Of a stretch of DNA of 64,000 nt, positions 38,301 through 52,200 are shown one piece after another (positions within the stretch are counted from its first letter, which is position 1; the number at the start of each line of letters is the position of its first letter). The DNA is from Lepas anatifera. Taxonomy: Eukaryota; Arthropoda; Thecostraca; Lepadidae. The notes below the pieces were generated by a model that worked only from the letters and a program-made list of their open reading frames with translations, did no database searches and was not told where the DNA came from. The translations under genes and the position numbers were made by a program. The stretch covers positions 216,001 through 280,000 of the forward strand of contig JAOTON010001911.1 in the NCBI GenBank assembly GCA_034440635.1, in the 5' to 3' direction.

Positions 38301-41300
38301 ACAACATGTGTGTTTTGCCCTTGGCTTAAGATTGGTGATCTCAAATGGTTGCCACTGTCATATTTTGAAAACAATTTGGAGAAAACATATTCCATCACTC
38401 TCTCGTGACTATTGCTTTTTGCTAATAACTTCTCAAGTATGAAACTGATGAACATTGGTGGATACGCAATCTCGATAGCTGGTAGCAGACGGCACAAGCT
38501 ATATGCTAGATCACGAATAAGTGAGCAATAGTTTGCTATAGCGATAGAACAAAAATATCCGAGCCTAATGTGGACAGATTCAATGGCAGCGGGCTGGTAC
38601 GTATTTGGCGCAGTGATCATACAGCGATTGTGGTGGATAGGCCGTTTCGTGGAGCTGCCAGCAAATGTGTATTGTGCATAGAAGCGAGTGATGATGAGAA
38701 ATGGGTTAGTTTGGAACTCAGGGCAGAGCGTGGGATCTCAGTACCAATATTCTCATGTGCAATGTTTCCGTTTCTAAAATTTGGCACCTCTCCCAAACAG
38801 GTTGTTTGCCCCAAGCTCAAGTCCAGCTTCAGTTACTAAGACTCTGGACACGTGTTTCTGCTCATCCCGCCTGAGTGAGCCATTGAGTTGCTGGTTCAAA
38901 GCCTGCAGGTGTTGCATGCATGTTCATGGCACTGCTGTCAGTGGAAAACACTCACTCTCCCAGTCGACCTCCCAGTCGACTGCCTGAGAAGACACAGCGT
39001 TTACACATATGGTGAGAGACTCACTTACCTGGAATAAGGGCGGATCCAGGGCTTTCTCAATGGGGGATGGAGTCAAATATCGTACGGCCCCCGCTCTGGC
39101 CCCCTATTTCTCCACTTATTGAGTGTGAGATATTTGCAGGCTGAATAGTTTCTGAGTTGGCTAATTATAACGTGCTTAGAAATATTAAATGTTCGGCTAG
39201 GCAAGACCAATTCCGGAGCCTCCGAGACCAACACTGGGCCCCCGAGATAAACTCTAGAGGAGTCCCCGAGACCCTCACATGGAACATCCCAAGACCAACT
39301 CTTGGGGGCCCCCGAGACTAACATTTGAGTGGCGTGTGGGTTCCACAAATCAGCTTTCGGAACTCCCAGCAGACATAACTGGGTCCCCCCCTGGGGCACT
39401 CTGCAGTGCTTAAGTTCAGCCAAAGGGGGTGAGGGCGGTCCTCCCCAACGCCCCTCCCCCTCCGGGAACTGCTTCTGCCTGAAGCTGCTGTTGGAGGACG
39501 AAATTTAGATTGTTTGGGCTCTGTATTGTATATGCTGTAATTTTGAGTGACTTAAAACATTCTGTTCCGTAGAGTTGGTATGTTAAGTCACAATTCTAAA
39601 TTGGCTGGTAGCGTTTAAGGAATATCTTAGCTTCAGATATCTTCAATGAATTGCCTATTTTATTAGATAACTGCAAAAATAAGAAGCTTTGGGAGTACTG
39701 GCGAGCCATTAAGTATGGTATGGCATGGTTAAATTCGGTATGAGGCATGCCGATATCTTACGATTGGCGAGAGATCTCAGTAGACAACCCAAAACTAGCA
39801 ATGCAGTTTAACGGTGAGTTATGGTTATGCCCAATGACGTTGAAATTAATTACAGCGAAATTGTGAAGATGTCATCATCCATACTTCTGCTCTATGATGT
39901 GGAGTGAGCGGCTTGGCCTTAGAGGTTTTGTCTGTCTGGCAACACCTGTCTGCAGGTTTTTTCTCAGTCATGGCGCGTGCTGCAGAGCATCAGGTTAGGA
40001 GGCTGTAATAATCACCCAGTCAGCATGACTGACCCCTTTTGAAGCTTGAAGGAAAGCACATCATATCACAGATGTTTGACTGTTTCAAGTTTAAGTGCAT
40101 CGGGTGACTGTCCATGTTATACCCAGGGTAAAACAAATAATAGATTTTCTTGATTATCCAAGGTCGCAAAGTTCATGTCAAGTCCGGCTTCCTTCACAAA
40201 TGCTGACCAAGCTGTTGTTTGGAAATTTTTGCAGGAAAATTAAGAGTGAAACGAGATCTTGGTTACATTTTATCGTGGGCCATTAGTGATAACCCTAACC
40301 GTGGGTTTCATGCCCCCATCGAAATTTCCAGAATTAACAAAAAAACGGCGACGTGCGGCGCCACCGTTCTCGGCCGATACGAGTAACAGTACCCTCATCA
40401 CGTTTGCCTCCTTGTTGAAATTTCTGCTTCAGGTAGGGTAAGTTCAGGTCATAAGGCGAAGTGGAGCTCACTGAACTCAGTTAAGTATTATACGTGACAG
40501 CAGTCGAGACTGGAAGAACCGATAGATCTAGATTGATGTCGCACAGGAAGGCAATTACACGCAAAATCGTAATGAACAGCACTCTCAACGTCGATAATTT
40601 GGAGCCTAGACGAGTGAGACAATTTGCCTCTGGATGTGACTCTGACACTAGTAGAAATGCATAACTGTCCAGCCTTTTGAAAATCTGGTTTAGAATGGTA
40701 CTCATAGTGAATTGCAAGCTCTAAGCGGATCCCTGGGAATGGGGGACAAGTGGGATCACTTGCCCTACTCCGATCAACCCTTAGCGCTACCTGAAAGAGT
40801 CACCCCCTCCAGGCACCGGGAAGATTAAAAGGTCGATGGCACCCCTGAAATGCTGTTTTCCTTCCAAAAGTAGTTATGCCAGTTCCTTTACACTGAAGTG
40901 CATTGAAACTGCTTTAATGTTATATTCCAAAGTAAAGATTTAATCCAACCTTGGTCTTGGTTTCTAACGGTGAGGTATTGAAGCAACTTGATTATGATAT
41001 ATCTACATTTTTACCTGATTGTAAAAAAAGACTCCAATGCTGCCTAAACAAATAGTTCCAATAGCACAAAAAGAACTACTCATCTGTGATCACTTGAGCT
41101 CATTGGCTCAGCAAATGACTGGAACTGTTCTCATTGAACTATGAAGGCACCAATGACGTCACAAAGTGACAATGCGGCCAGTTCAGCCTGCCATCGCCAG
41201 ACGAGCACAGCGATAGCACAATTTCTACCGTTCAGCTCTTGTAAACCGAGATGGAGGATGACTGTAACCATCTCGGCGGATCCGCTTCTGAGAAAGAAAT

Positions 41301-43210
41301 GTGAGAAGGTGTTGTGGAACATTACAATCACCCAAGCCCGATACGAAATCAGCCAGCGGATGAAGCAATTACTCCTTGAACCACCAGGGATTACCCATTT
41401 AGAAGGGCAGATGCTACTAAGCCGGTGAAGAGACATATATTGAAACAGGTGGAGGGGTACGTTAAGCTACAAACCCTGGCCAAGTAATGTGTAATATAGA
41501 ATCTGGTTAGTATTTACTTGATTGAGGAGATAGGGCTTCTGCCTTTACTCTAAGATATGTCAAGGGTGACTCGAAAACAGCAATGGGCAGCACCATCGTA
41601 CTAGGTATGCCTTATATTTCTGCCTTTTCGAGACGTCTTCACGTTTGAGTTCGGCTTTCAGGAAGACTTTTAAGTGATTTAAGTATGACTCGGTCTGACT
41701 GAGTAAACTTCCAATACCTGACTCAATTTGATTTCTGTATTAATTTTTTTATATGTAGGCAAGTTTGCTGACCGACTTAATTCGGTACCTTTGTTGAGGT
41801 AAACGCTCAAAGTTATCTTAAAGACCAAAATATTTTCTCGACATGGACTTGTTTCAGAATGAAACCCAATGTTCTCTTTCACTCTGATTCAATTGCATCT
41901 TTTGTTCGAATCGGGAAAACGTCATCAATGACTAAAGTTCAGAGTTGTTTTAAACTGGAGGCAAGGTCAGAGTCTGAGGAGAACTGCACAACCCTGGGGC
42001 CCCTTTAGCAGCGTCGTGAGACACGGGTGTGACATTAGGCAACGCGACATCAACATGGCGTCTGCAGTCTTCTGCTCCGTGTGCAAGGGCGCATTCCGCC
42101 CATCACACGATGCCTATCAGTGATGCACAAACTGGCGACCATGCATCGTCGCTCGAGCAGACTGGTTCGAGGCTGTCTCGTGTCCAGCGTCAAGGCTGTG
42201 GATACGGGCGGCTGACCTGTGTGGATGCTTTTGCCTGCTCTCGTATGAGGAGACTTTGCGATGTAGATTTGATTAGACGTGTTAGTGAGCAGTCTGTCCA
42301 CCTTTATGGATCTTATGTGTCGGTAGTAAGTGCTGTCTGATTCTATATTATAGGTGGATAGGGAAACTGTTGAATACATATTTATGGGATGTTTAACTAG
42401 TCAAAGTCAAGGCACTCTGGATGGAAGTTGTGACAATCTTATTTGAATAGGCATCAATCAGAGCTGGACTTAGACAAAACATTTGGGGCTCGATCCAGAC
42501 AAAATGGTGAAAAATTCTGCGTTTTAGAAAGAGCATCGGCCGAAATCTGCCAAAAGTGTGTGCAGTTGACCATTTCCGAGGCGTTGAGGCCGGATTGACA
42601 TGAAAAATGTAACGTGACGCCGAAGCCCGCTACCAGGGAATCAGGCTGCGGTACTATTGAGAGCCATGGGAAAACTTTCATTGTCCGAAAAGTACTCATT
42701 CCTCACACCACGAATTGTCCATGAGGCACGATTCTTCCGGAGGACTGCAATGTCCAGGTGATAAAGATGCCGATAACCGCCATGTCAAACAATGATATGT
42801 GTGTATTAGGTATGATTTTAGCACTGGTGGATCCAGGGGGCAAACCGGGCAATTGGCTCGTCAAAACCCCGATTTTTGCCGCTTTTCTTAATAAATATAT
42901 GTTTTTTACAACTTTTGGTCCTCCAAACTGTTGGTCTGGATCCGACCCTGACTTTTAGTACGATCATCCTCCCACCGAACGTGACAAAATCTTTTTGAAG
43001 CCCCAGAGGTAGAAACACCAATTGAAAGCATGAAATGTTGTTTCAGCGCTTGATTTGTGATACGCCAGAACCTCCAACGAGATAAAGATTCACAACTCCG
43101 GATAACTGCTTTTTATGAGCTTTAGGACTGCTGTCCTATAAACTGGTCAAATACGAATTTATGAATTTGGTATGCTTTACTGCATTAGCCTTAATTTTGC
43201 ACAAAGCCAG

Positions 43211-43288
<78 letters not shown>

Positions 43289-46200
43289 GAGAGAGTGCAC
43301 GTGATAACTGAGCAGCCACTATTTGTATATTTTCGTAACTGTATAAAGTATCTTGGGTTTTTATTCCCATATACGGGTTCATGGGGCAAAGGGGGAAGGC
43401 TCCCCCGATCAACCCACCCGGCGCCCTCTAGAACGGTCAGGTGCCCTCCTGAAACATCGCTTCCCACGTTGTCCAGCCAGGATTCAAGCACTGAACCCCC
43501 TGTGATGCAACTTGGCATCCCTCCGATAGGTCACATTTTAAAAATGAGCACCCCTAGCCATTATAGCGCCCCCTTTGGACCCAAATTGTGCCCCTGACCA
43601 AGAGGTCCCATCCCATTGGAAAGCCTGGATCCAACGATGTTTGTTCCCCTAATTCCAGCGCTTCTTATCAGCTCATACCGACAGCATTGCACACATCCAC
43701 AGACCAGCGTCTTGCTCTACCACCTAAGGACAGCACTCACTTGTCGATGCCGTCAACCACCTCTCCGGAGCCGAGGAAGCCGCAGTAGCACCCGTAACCT
43801 TTGTAGGCGACAGGATTGCACCCTGTGGCACACCGGATCATCTCTCCCAGCTGGACAACGTTCCTCTTCTGCCGCGAGTGGGTCACCAGCATCCAGCGGA
43901 TGTCGGCGGCGGTAGCACCGCTGGCGGCCACTGCCTCCGGGTCTAGGTCAGCGATGGACGCCAGCAGCTCTTCATTGAGGATCAGCTGACCGCTGTCGCG
44001 ATCAGCTGGCGATGCTGTTGATGGTGCTAGAGATGACGGCAGTGGTGATGCAGGTGATGATACTTGTGTTGTCTCGGCTGCTCTCGCGCCTGAAAGAAGA
44101 AGGATCATAATTATTGTCGCAAGAGGTTAAGATGATGAACAAGTTAATATGGCCAAATACTGTGGCTTATTGCATGATATTTGAACTACGTTCATTTTTT
44201 GAAGCGAAAACTATTTTAGGAGGCCCTTTAAGATTCAAGCATAAAGGAAACATAAATAACAAATGGATGCTGATTGCTGACGTACGAGATTAAGTTGATG
44301 AACATGGTAATCTGGCCGTATATTTCGGGCCTTTATATCTTTATGCAACATATAAAGTTTCCTGCTAAACAAAACATGAACCTATAAATGGCCAGACTCT
44401 TGCTCTCGTGATAGCTGACGTGTGGTATTGTATGATAACACTATATAATTATCATGACTGGCTTTATAGGTAACCAAAATAACAAACTTAAAATAGCCTT
44501 GTCATGTTTGAGTGACGTCTCGTTTAACTTCAGAAATACTTTGGGAGCTCTTAACAAATAAAATATTAATAAGGTCATTTTTACACAAGAGAAACCAACG
44601 ATAAGCGGACTGAGGGCAGCGGAATACTAACGTGGAACATTCAGATGCTTGCCTTTGGTAACCTTAACTATCTTTCAAAGCTGTAAGATATTGACAGTTT
44701 GTTACATGTGATTTGAATGAGGGCACGTTTGCACGGAACAGGAAAAGCTCACGAACCAGTGGTGGATCCAACTGGTTCGTTCAGGGTGATGAGCTACGCA
44801 AGCGGCTGCTGGTGAGAATACCCTGGTGCCTTGATTTTTTTCACATCAGCTACACCTAGCAATCTCTTCAAACTAGAGTGTTCCTCAAATGTCTCAAGCG
44901 CGCATGCAAAACATTTGTGAACCAGATTACCTGCTTTGAAACCGATTGCACTCAAGAAGCAGAAAAACCTCCAGCTCTCTTTTCTCTTCAGGAAAACTTA
45001 TTTTACCTTAAAAGAGTTGCTCTCAAAACGGACAAAAACGCTTGAAAATGATTTTACTGACGAATTCGTCATTTACCAATTGATCAGTCATGAAATACTG
45101 TTTTTGGGGGGGAGGTGAGGTCTAAAATATTGTTTGGTCCCCCTCTTTTTGTTTGGGGAATGGGATCATGGCATTGGCGGACGCAGGGGAATTCCGGCCA
45201 TGCCCCCCCCAAAGCGCTGGAGGGGGACCAAACTATCTTTGGCTCCCCAAACGCCGGATAAATGTTTGAAAAAAGGTGTTTACACTAGGTCTGTAGAGCA
45301 AAAAAAATTGATTCCACCCCCCCCAGGAGTAGAGGCAGACATGGGTTTGGCCCCTCCCACAAAACTCGGCTCTGCATCCGCCCCTGGGTCATTGCCGGAT
45401 TACCACCTTGATCTACTCATGTCACGAGCACCATACACGAGGACCGTTATTTCATAACATCCAAAGGAGCTCGCGGCTTATAGGTATATGCGGGTTGTCA
45501 GCACTCGCAGTTCACACCGCGGACTGTGTCGATCCCACGGCCCACCTAGCTTTGTTTCCAAGTTGAAATTTACTACCAGCTGAATCCTCTGACCAGCTGA
45601 TGGAGTGTGACGTCAGCTGACGGCTCTGTGGTAACCATGGAAACCAGGTCACTAGGACATTGCACCACCCAGACAGGAGTATTGCTTGCCCTGAGTAGTC
45701 CGACTCAATGTAGGTAGGTATATACATAAAGGACTTGAGTAATTTTGCAGTTGAACTGGCTGTTTTGGCCCCTTAAATGGACCAAATGTTGGTCGGTTTT
45801 CTTTAAAAGTACTATGTTTTCGCGATTTTTTCTCGATTTCCCCCAAAAAAACTTTGGTTTGGCCCGCTCCAAATGCTGCTCCTGGATCCACAAATGAGGT
45901 GATTAGCCATAACTGGTCTGGTTCCATTGGAAATGCTACGCTGAGAGTTGTCTTATTGAATATGCAATAGTATGGCTTCTTAAAAAGCGAATCGCTTTTA
46001 TTGTAGAACCACATTGATGGTATGATAGCACTGCCTTGTAGCAGCACATCTGTGTGACGCGTGCGGGTTCCAATTTTATTTTACACTGATTTCACACCTG
46101 GTTGCGCCAGTATAGACATCGGATTAATCTACGGAAACTGGTCATAAAAGCTATCTCCGGACTGTAAATATCTGCTACCGGTCTTGGCACACATGTGTTT

Positions 46201-49200
46201 AATCGATAGAGTGCACTTGCGTAAAGAAAGGCTGGACTGTTGCCACCGCCTTTAATAGACACACATACGGTTGTTAACAGCGACAAATTACATTAAACCG
46301 CAAGAGGAGTCATTGGCAAAATGAGACCACTGGCCACAACGATCAACCCAGATCGCCGCAGGGATCACAAGCTGCGGCAAACTAGAGAGAGCCAGGGTCA
46401 AGACAATGCAGATCTATTCCGATATAAATACGAAGTATCGGCAACAACTCCAGATCAATCCGTTTACAGACTGGACAATCCAAATCCAGTCTGTGTTTGA
46501 AGAATACGGCTAAGTCGACAAAAAATAGCGTCATATAACCTTAGCAGTTGGTGGTATCGGTACCCCAACGGCCAACCCCGGACGAAAATAGGAATTCAAA
46601 TCCATATCCATAACCAAAGATATCTGAATCTGATCAATTCAATCGAATTCAATCTAATCTAATCTGCCAGTGGTTGGGGGATCCATGGAGATGGGATACA
46701 TGCGATACATGGTGCACTCCAGTTCCCCGTGCAAGCCATCCCGCCAATATGCCCCTCCTCGCCCAGTCTCTTGACATTATGACCGAGAATTTGTATTTGT
46801 ATTCTCATCGAAGGAGGACACTTCCACATTACATGGTGGCTTTTACAGCCCGGAGTCGAGGAATGTAGGTGAAAAATCTCACACGTCTGACAAGCATCAC
46901 ACATTTGGCAACAACCATTTGCGAAACCATTCGGGTATCATCAAAATGTATCCGCTAGCAGCCACGTGCTCTGAAGGAGTCGGCTCACATTATAGATACT
47001 ATCACAGTATAGAACGATTATTTACTTATCTCGAACAACGCCCATGGGATCATCGCAACTAAACGGCGAAGTGCAGAGATAAAACAATAGCATAAGTACT
47101 ATTATGTATTGAAACTACGCGTTTGAATTGAAAAGTAAAAATTTCCTGATATATCCATGTTTTCAAACGTTTTAAAAATACGAATCGAGGCATACGCAAG
47201 CTTATCTTTCACTGATCGATGACCAAGAACTAGTGTTCAGAGATCAGAAAATATCTCAAGCTACCAAAATTGTGAGTATAATTACCTATGTATTGCTGGT
47301 ACTTGATAAGTTTATTCATCAAGCGTAAAACGAAAATAAAACAACACAGTTAACACACCATGCAGTACTCATAAATTTCCTCAGCAGAAAAATCTCATCA
47401 GATGAGACAATGATACTTCCAGTCACAATTTGAACTCAGCTATAAGCCGTCACCCATCTTGACACACTAGCTCAGACAGTGACGTCACTAACTCAATGAC
47501 GTCACCCATGGCTGGGCAGGTAAGCCAAGGCTATGGTTCTGCATGACTTATGGCAGCTGCGAGTCTCGCGGTGTCCAGCTATGGGGGAGTCGCTGGAGTA
47601 GGGGGGGGCGTTGGGCAATGCCCCCGTATCGGTCGGTGCCGTGCCCCACTGGTAACGCAGCCGGTGTGTAGTGAATCGGAGATGGATGAACCAGTCATGG
47701 TGAAGAAGCACGACCACTGGTCGGCGTGTCGCCCTCGGGGCTTTTACACCGGTGACCTTGATACAGTGGGTCATGTGTCGAAGTACGGTCGCGCAGAACA
47801 GGTGTTAGATTGTTGGCTAATGCACCTGCCGTGTTGTGGAGTTTTTGTAAGAGATCTTGGATTGGTAATGCATTCTGGGGGGCGCTATTTGTGTCGTTGT
47901 TGCTGATGTCATTTGGTCTCACTGGCGATACGGTGAACATTGGCTTTCGCTGCTTTTGAAACGAGGTGCCACGCAGTGATGTTTTGACATCGTTGAGACT
48001 AGCTAGAAGTTTTGCATTTCACAAAGAGACAACGCAAAAATGAGCCTAAACCACACGTACAGATAAAATGTTCATACGAGCTAAAGAAAACACAATATTC
48101 AGCCCTGATCAAGCATTAAACCACAAATACTTATCTGTGTTTTCAAGCAATAGATTTAAGCTCCGGCTTAGTTCGTGGTTGGTGCCTGTGTGAGGCTAAG
48201 AAGGCTCTGGAAATCCAGCAATTGATGTAAATACACAGGAATTTGCAGATATGTATCAGTTGTTTGGTTTATTTGTACCGATGGGTAAAATTCACTCCGT
48301 AAGCTCCTCTCCCTTTATCTTAAACAAATAGACTCCTATTTCGTACTTGTTATTTTATGCGTGTTTTGTGTTGTCTTTGCAAGCGATCCGGAAACTATCC
48401 CAAGTATCATCATCATTTTGGCTTTAAGGCACGTCGACAGCGACAGTCATTTTGCGCCCATAATATCCGAAGTACCAATTTCTTTTGAAAACACATTTAC
48501 TTCCTTTAATTGTAAAATAAACCCCACATAAGACTAATAATTCTGATTAACAAGGAAATATCATGATTGTGTTGGATATCATTCCTTCAAAAGTTGCAGG
48601 CTATTCATGGCCTTCCTAATAATAGCAAAGGGCTTAGAGGGATACTTAATGGCATATCGGCTTGTTTCTAGGTTCGCACACTCCTCTCTATTCATGTGAC
48701 AGTATTAGAAGGCACAACAGCGTCCCTACTATTGTTCGTAATATTCTTTAGGTAGGGTTATTATATTAGTTTTGTGGATTCAAGGCTCAAATGAACAGCA
48801 GAATCGTTATCGCATTGAATTAGATTTTCTGAAAAATATTATGCATATTTTTCTCCGATTTGAACTCGGATTTCTTCATTATTAAACTCTCTCGTTTACC
48901 GCCTAAAAGATGGTACTCCTGAATTGTTTACAAGGGATTTCCTAGGGACTTAAGTATTTATTGAACATTAAGAAGCGATAAAAATATGTTAAAACAAGCT
49001 TTGTAAACCTTTGTTTTCTACGCTTTTCGATATGGATTACACCCGGATTGATCATACTGCTTTCAAAATGGAGTGTGTGAGACTTTCTGTGGATATTTGG
49101 AAGCGGCTCGCTTTGGATCTTAATTTTCTTGTCCATGGCATTGCTTCTTTTTTGGTTGATGAAAAAATTTTAACAACAAAAATTATTTGAAAAAATTGGA

Positions 49201-52200
49201 TACGCAAAACCCCCAGCAGGAAATTTGTAACGGACAAAAACTGAGAAGGGGAGAGTGATCAGTGAAACTTTGACTGCTCATTGGGACAAAACTATCCCTT
49301 CTATTCAAAGAACCTTATGATTCGAGCTTTCTCTACCCTTACGGTTATGCTCACAATCACATTTCAAAGTTATATCGGAACCCAACTCAGACAGAATGTT
49401 TTCGAAAGAAAAGTGGAGGCTGCGCCCGTGCCCCCACCCACCTCCTTCTGTCCCCAAATGGCAGCGTTCATGTTAATCAGTGGCACTATTTTTACGATAA
49501 CAAGTGGAGTGGACCACGGCCTTGGCAGCACCATCTCTGCGACGACGGCCGATTGTATAAACCCATGCAGCGACCACGAGTCAGGTCCTGCAGCGACTGC
49601 AGGCCGTACCCCAATCTTATAGGGTCAAATACATGCACGCGCTGGCTGCAGCCGTCCTGGGCCGCACCAGCTGATCTTGACCCCGCCAAACCTCGTCCCT
49701 CGACCGTTCTGCAGTCACCATCTGCAGCTGAAGCATATTCTGCAGCCTCCTCAAGTACATCAGATCTAAAATCGGCAAGGAGCCGTCTCAGCTTAGGCAT
49801 TTCAAAACTGGGCCACTCAGAATCCTACTCGCGCGTGTCATATCTGTAGATGTGTTTTGCTTCACAGATTGTGTTACTGGATCGTGACCGTAATGAGCGG
49901 TGACTTCGGTGCTAATGGAAGTTAAAATTCAGTTGACTGAGAATAGGTATACAATGGGATAGAAACGCCTGAAATGTCCAACATGCATGTGCTGATGTGA
50001 ACATGAGCGAGCAGGAGTTATGTAAGCTGTTTGTAAGTTCTACATGTACTGAACCTCCATCCGAAATTATACCCGCAAGGAAGTTCAAAAGAGCCCAGCT
50101 TTATCTGGGTGATTTTGATCAGTTTTTAGCTCTCCTTCAAATTTGGACCGGGTGATCAGCTACTCGTATTCGCTAAAATCAGAACATGATCTAATACAAG
50201 ACAAACACTCATTACGCTCTCCCTGTTTCGAAGCCGAGCACCAGATGTGGCCCTTCCAGCTGCGGTCCACAGCTGGGACTAACCCCTGCGCGCTCCGTTT
50301 GCCAGTGAAAGGGTGTACTGCGAGCGAGCCAGCCGAGAGTGTAGCAGTTGTCGATGCGATACGTGACAAGCTTGCACGGCCGTGCAGGAGTTGGTCACTC
50401 GGCCAACCCGGGAGTGCAGACACGCAGCGAAGAAAATAACAAGGAGTGGGGGGGGAGGTAGAGAAAGACTGACACTCTTTGATCTCAGAGTTTCATCATG
50501 TATTACTCACACTTCCACACAAATGAGGTGGCTTTTAAAGTGTTGTCGCAATGAGTATGAAGTGATTATAAACTATGGAAGGAGATGGTAGGGATGAGGA
50601 AAGGTGAGGATAAAGAGGATGGGATTCTACCTGGAGGGGTCGCTGCAGCCACAGGCGCATGCGCTCACAGCCTCCAGGTAGAGTAAGGATAAGGATTAGA
50701 ATTAGGTACCGGTAAAAAAACCCACACACGCACACACAATCGCACACACACTTTGAACATTTAAACCAAAGTAATATGAGGATAAAAATGTTTGATGCTT
50801 CGGCTTCGTTTTCATTTCATCTTCGATCTGATAAATTTCGTTGTTTGTGCTCCATCATATCTGTGATAGCGTTGACCTTCTTGCTTCACTGATGTTCAAT
50901 TGTTGCATTTTTTCTCTTCCTTAATCTCCGGTGCTGATGTTCTCTCTATCAAAACTTGATTTTCTTTTTCTCTAAAATTAGCCATCCTGAAATATTTCAA
51001 TGCTCCCACCACAGAAGCTTTTTTCTTGAAGTAGCTCTTAAAAACACGTGAAACGCAACAAAAAATCAAGGAGAAAGTTTAGCGACGAAAAGAGGATAGT
51101 AGGCCAAAAATGATGACTTACTTCTTATTTTCATATTCTAGCTTGCACCAGAGACGGTCGAGGCTTTCTTTAGACATTGAAGCAGACTTCTGATTGTGCA
51201 TGTTATCCAGACACGACGCATTATTCCATGGTGGAAAGACCGGTGGCTTACGTGTAGGTATCGAATATAGATTTAGGAATACACAATTTCGAGGAAGTTC
51301 AAAGTAATTGTCCTAACATATAAATGAATGAACAGCCAACCGAGAGAAATTAAGAATTGTATGTAAAAGTAACACTGTATTTTTGGGGGATTATCAACAT
51401 ACTAACTACCAGGGCCATATGGCGTCACACAATTTTTTCCTGCTGGAAAGGCATCAAATTGCTCCTTACTCAGGGGTTCCGCCAGACCTTGAATCCGGGT
51501 TGGCCGTATGGAAAACAAGTGTGCCAGCCACCACACCATCGCACCCTCCAGAAGAAAGATTTGTACAAACTTCAGAGCAGCGACAAGTTTCAATATCTTT
51601 TTGGTTTAGTCTTGAACCTTTGCCTTAGCTTAGTATTGAACCTTTGCTTTAACACACTGCAATTTTTCCATATGCTGTGGTGATGACTCTGACTGTTTTT
51701 TGTGTGAATTACACATTTGTGCCACGGTTAATGCTTTTTGAACGTGCTAGAAAATACAATCTTTCGATAAGTATCGGCTATCATTATCACGTTTGCCACT
51801 GAGATCTATTATGGCCCAGTGTTTATTCATCCGAAGCGTTTTAAGAATAGATAGGTGTACGCTGCTGTTTACTCATTTTTTGGCAAGCTCGTTGAAAAAA
51901 AACTGAAACTCTTTCCCACTAATCACTTTTCAAATTTACGCACAGATTCATATTAAGGCAAAAAATTATTATACGCTCGGGTTGATTCTTCGCAAAATTG
52001 CACAGCTCTCGCCAAAGGCGCTCCATTCTAGTCGAAGCAGAATCATTTTCAGACAATGTTCTGTTTTGAAGGCCCCTTAGTCATTGAAGCAAATCATCTG
52101 GGAATTAAATAACATCAGATCAGCTTGAAATTCTGGTCCACTTGTTTCCTGCAGGGCTCCCCATAATACTTCGGATGGTACGAACTGTATCCATGTCAGG

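Larger units (their letters stand above)
38110..43740. other. PLA2 intron between exons 2 and 3a
   Basis: Non-coding as far as I can tell. It holds single ends of the GGCGGATCCAGGGG family at ~39037 and ~40730, a truncated relative of MITE copies C/D at 40275-40500, and one more short-TIR element at 42.8 kb. Confidence 0.4.

Noticed and set aside
47502..47906. HHDW / KKHDHW motifs as a possible third phospholipase active-site exon
   Set aside because: There are no flanking cysteine pair, no suitable AG/GT borders and no matching phase, and it lies upstream of the calcium-loop exon.
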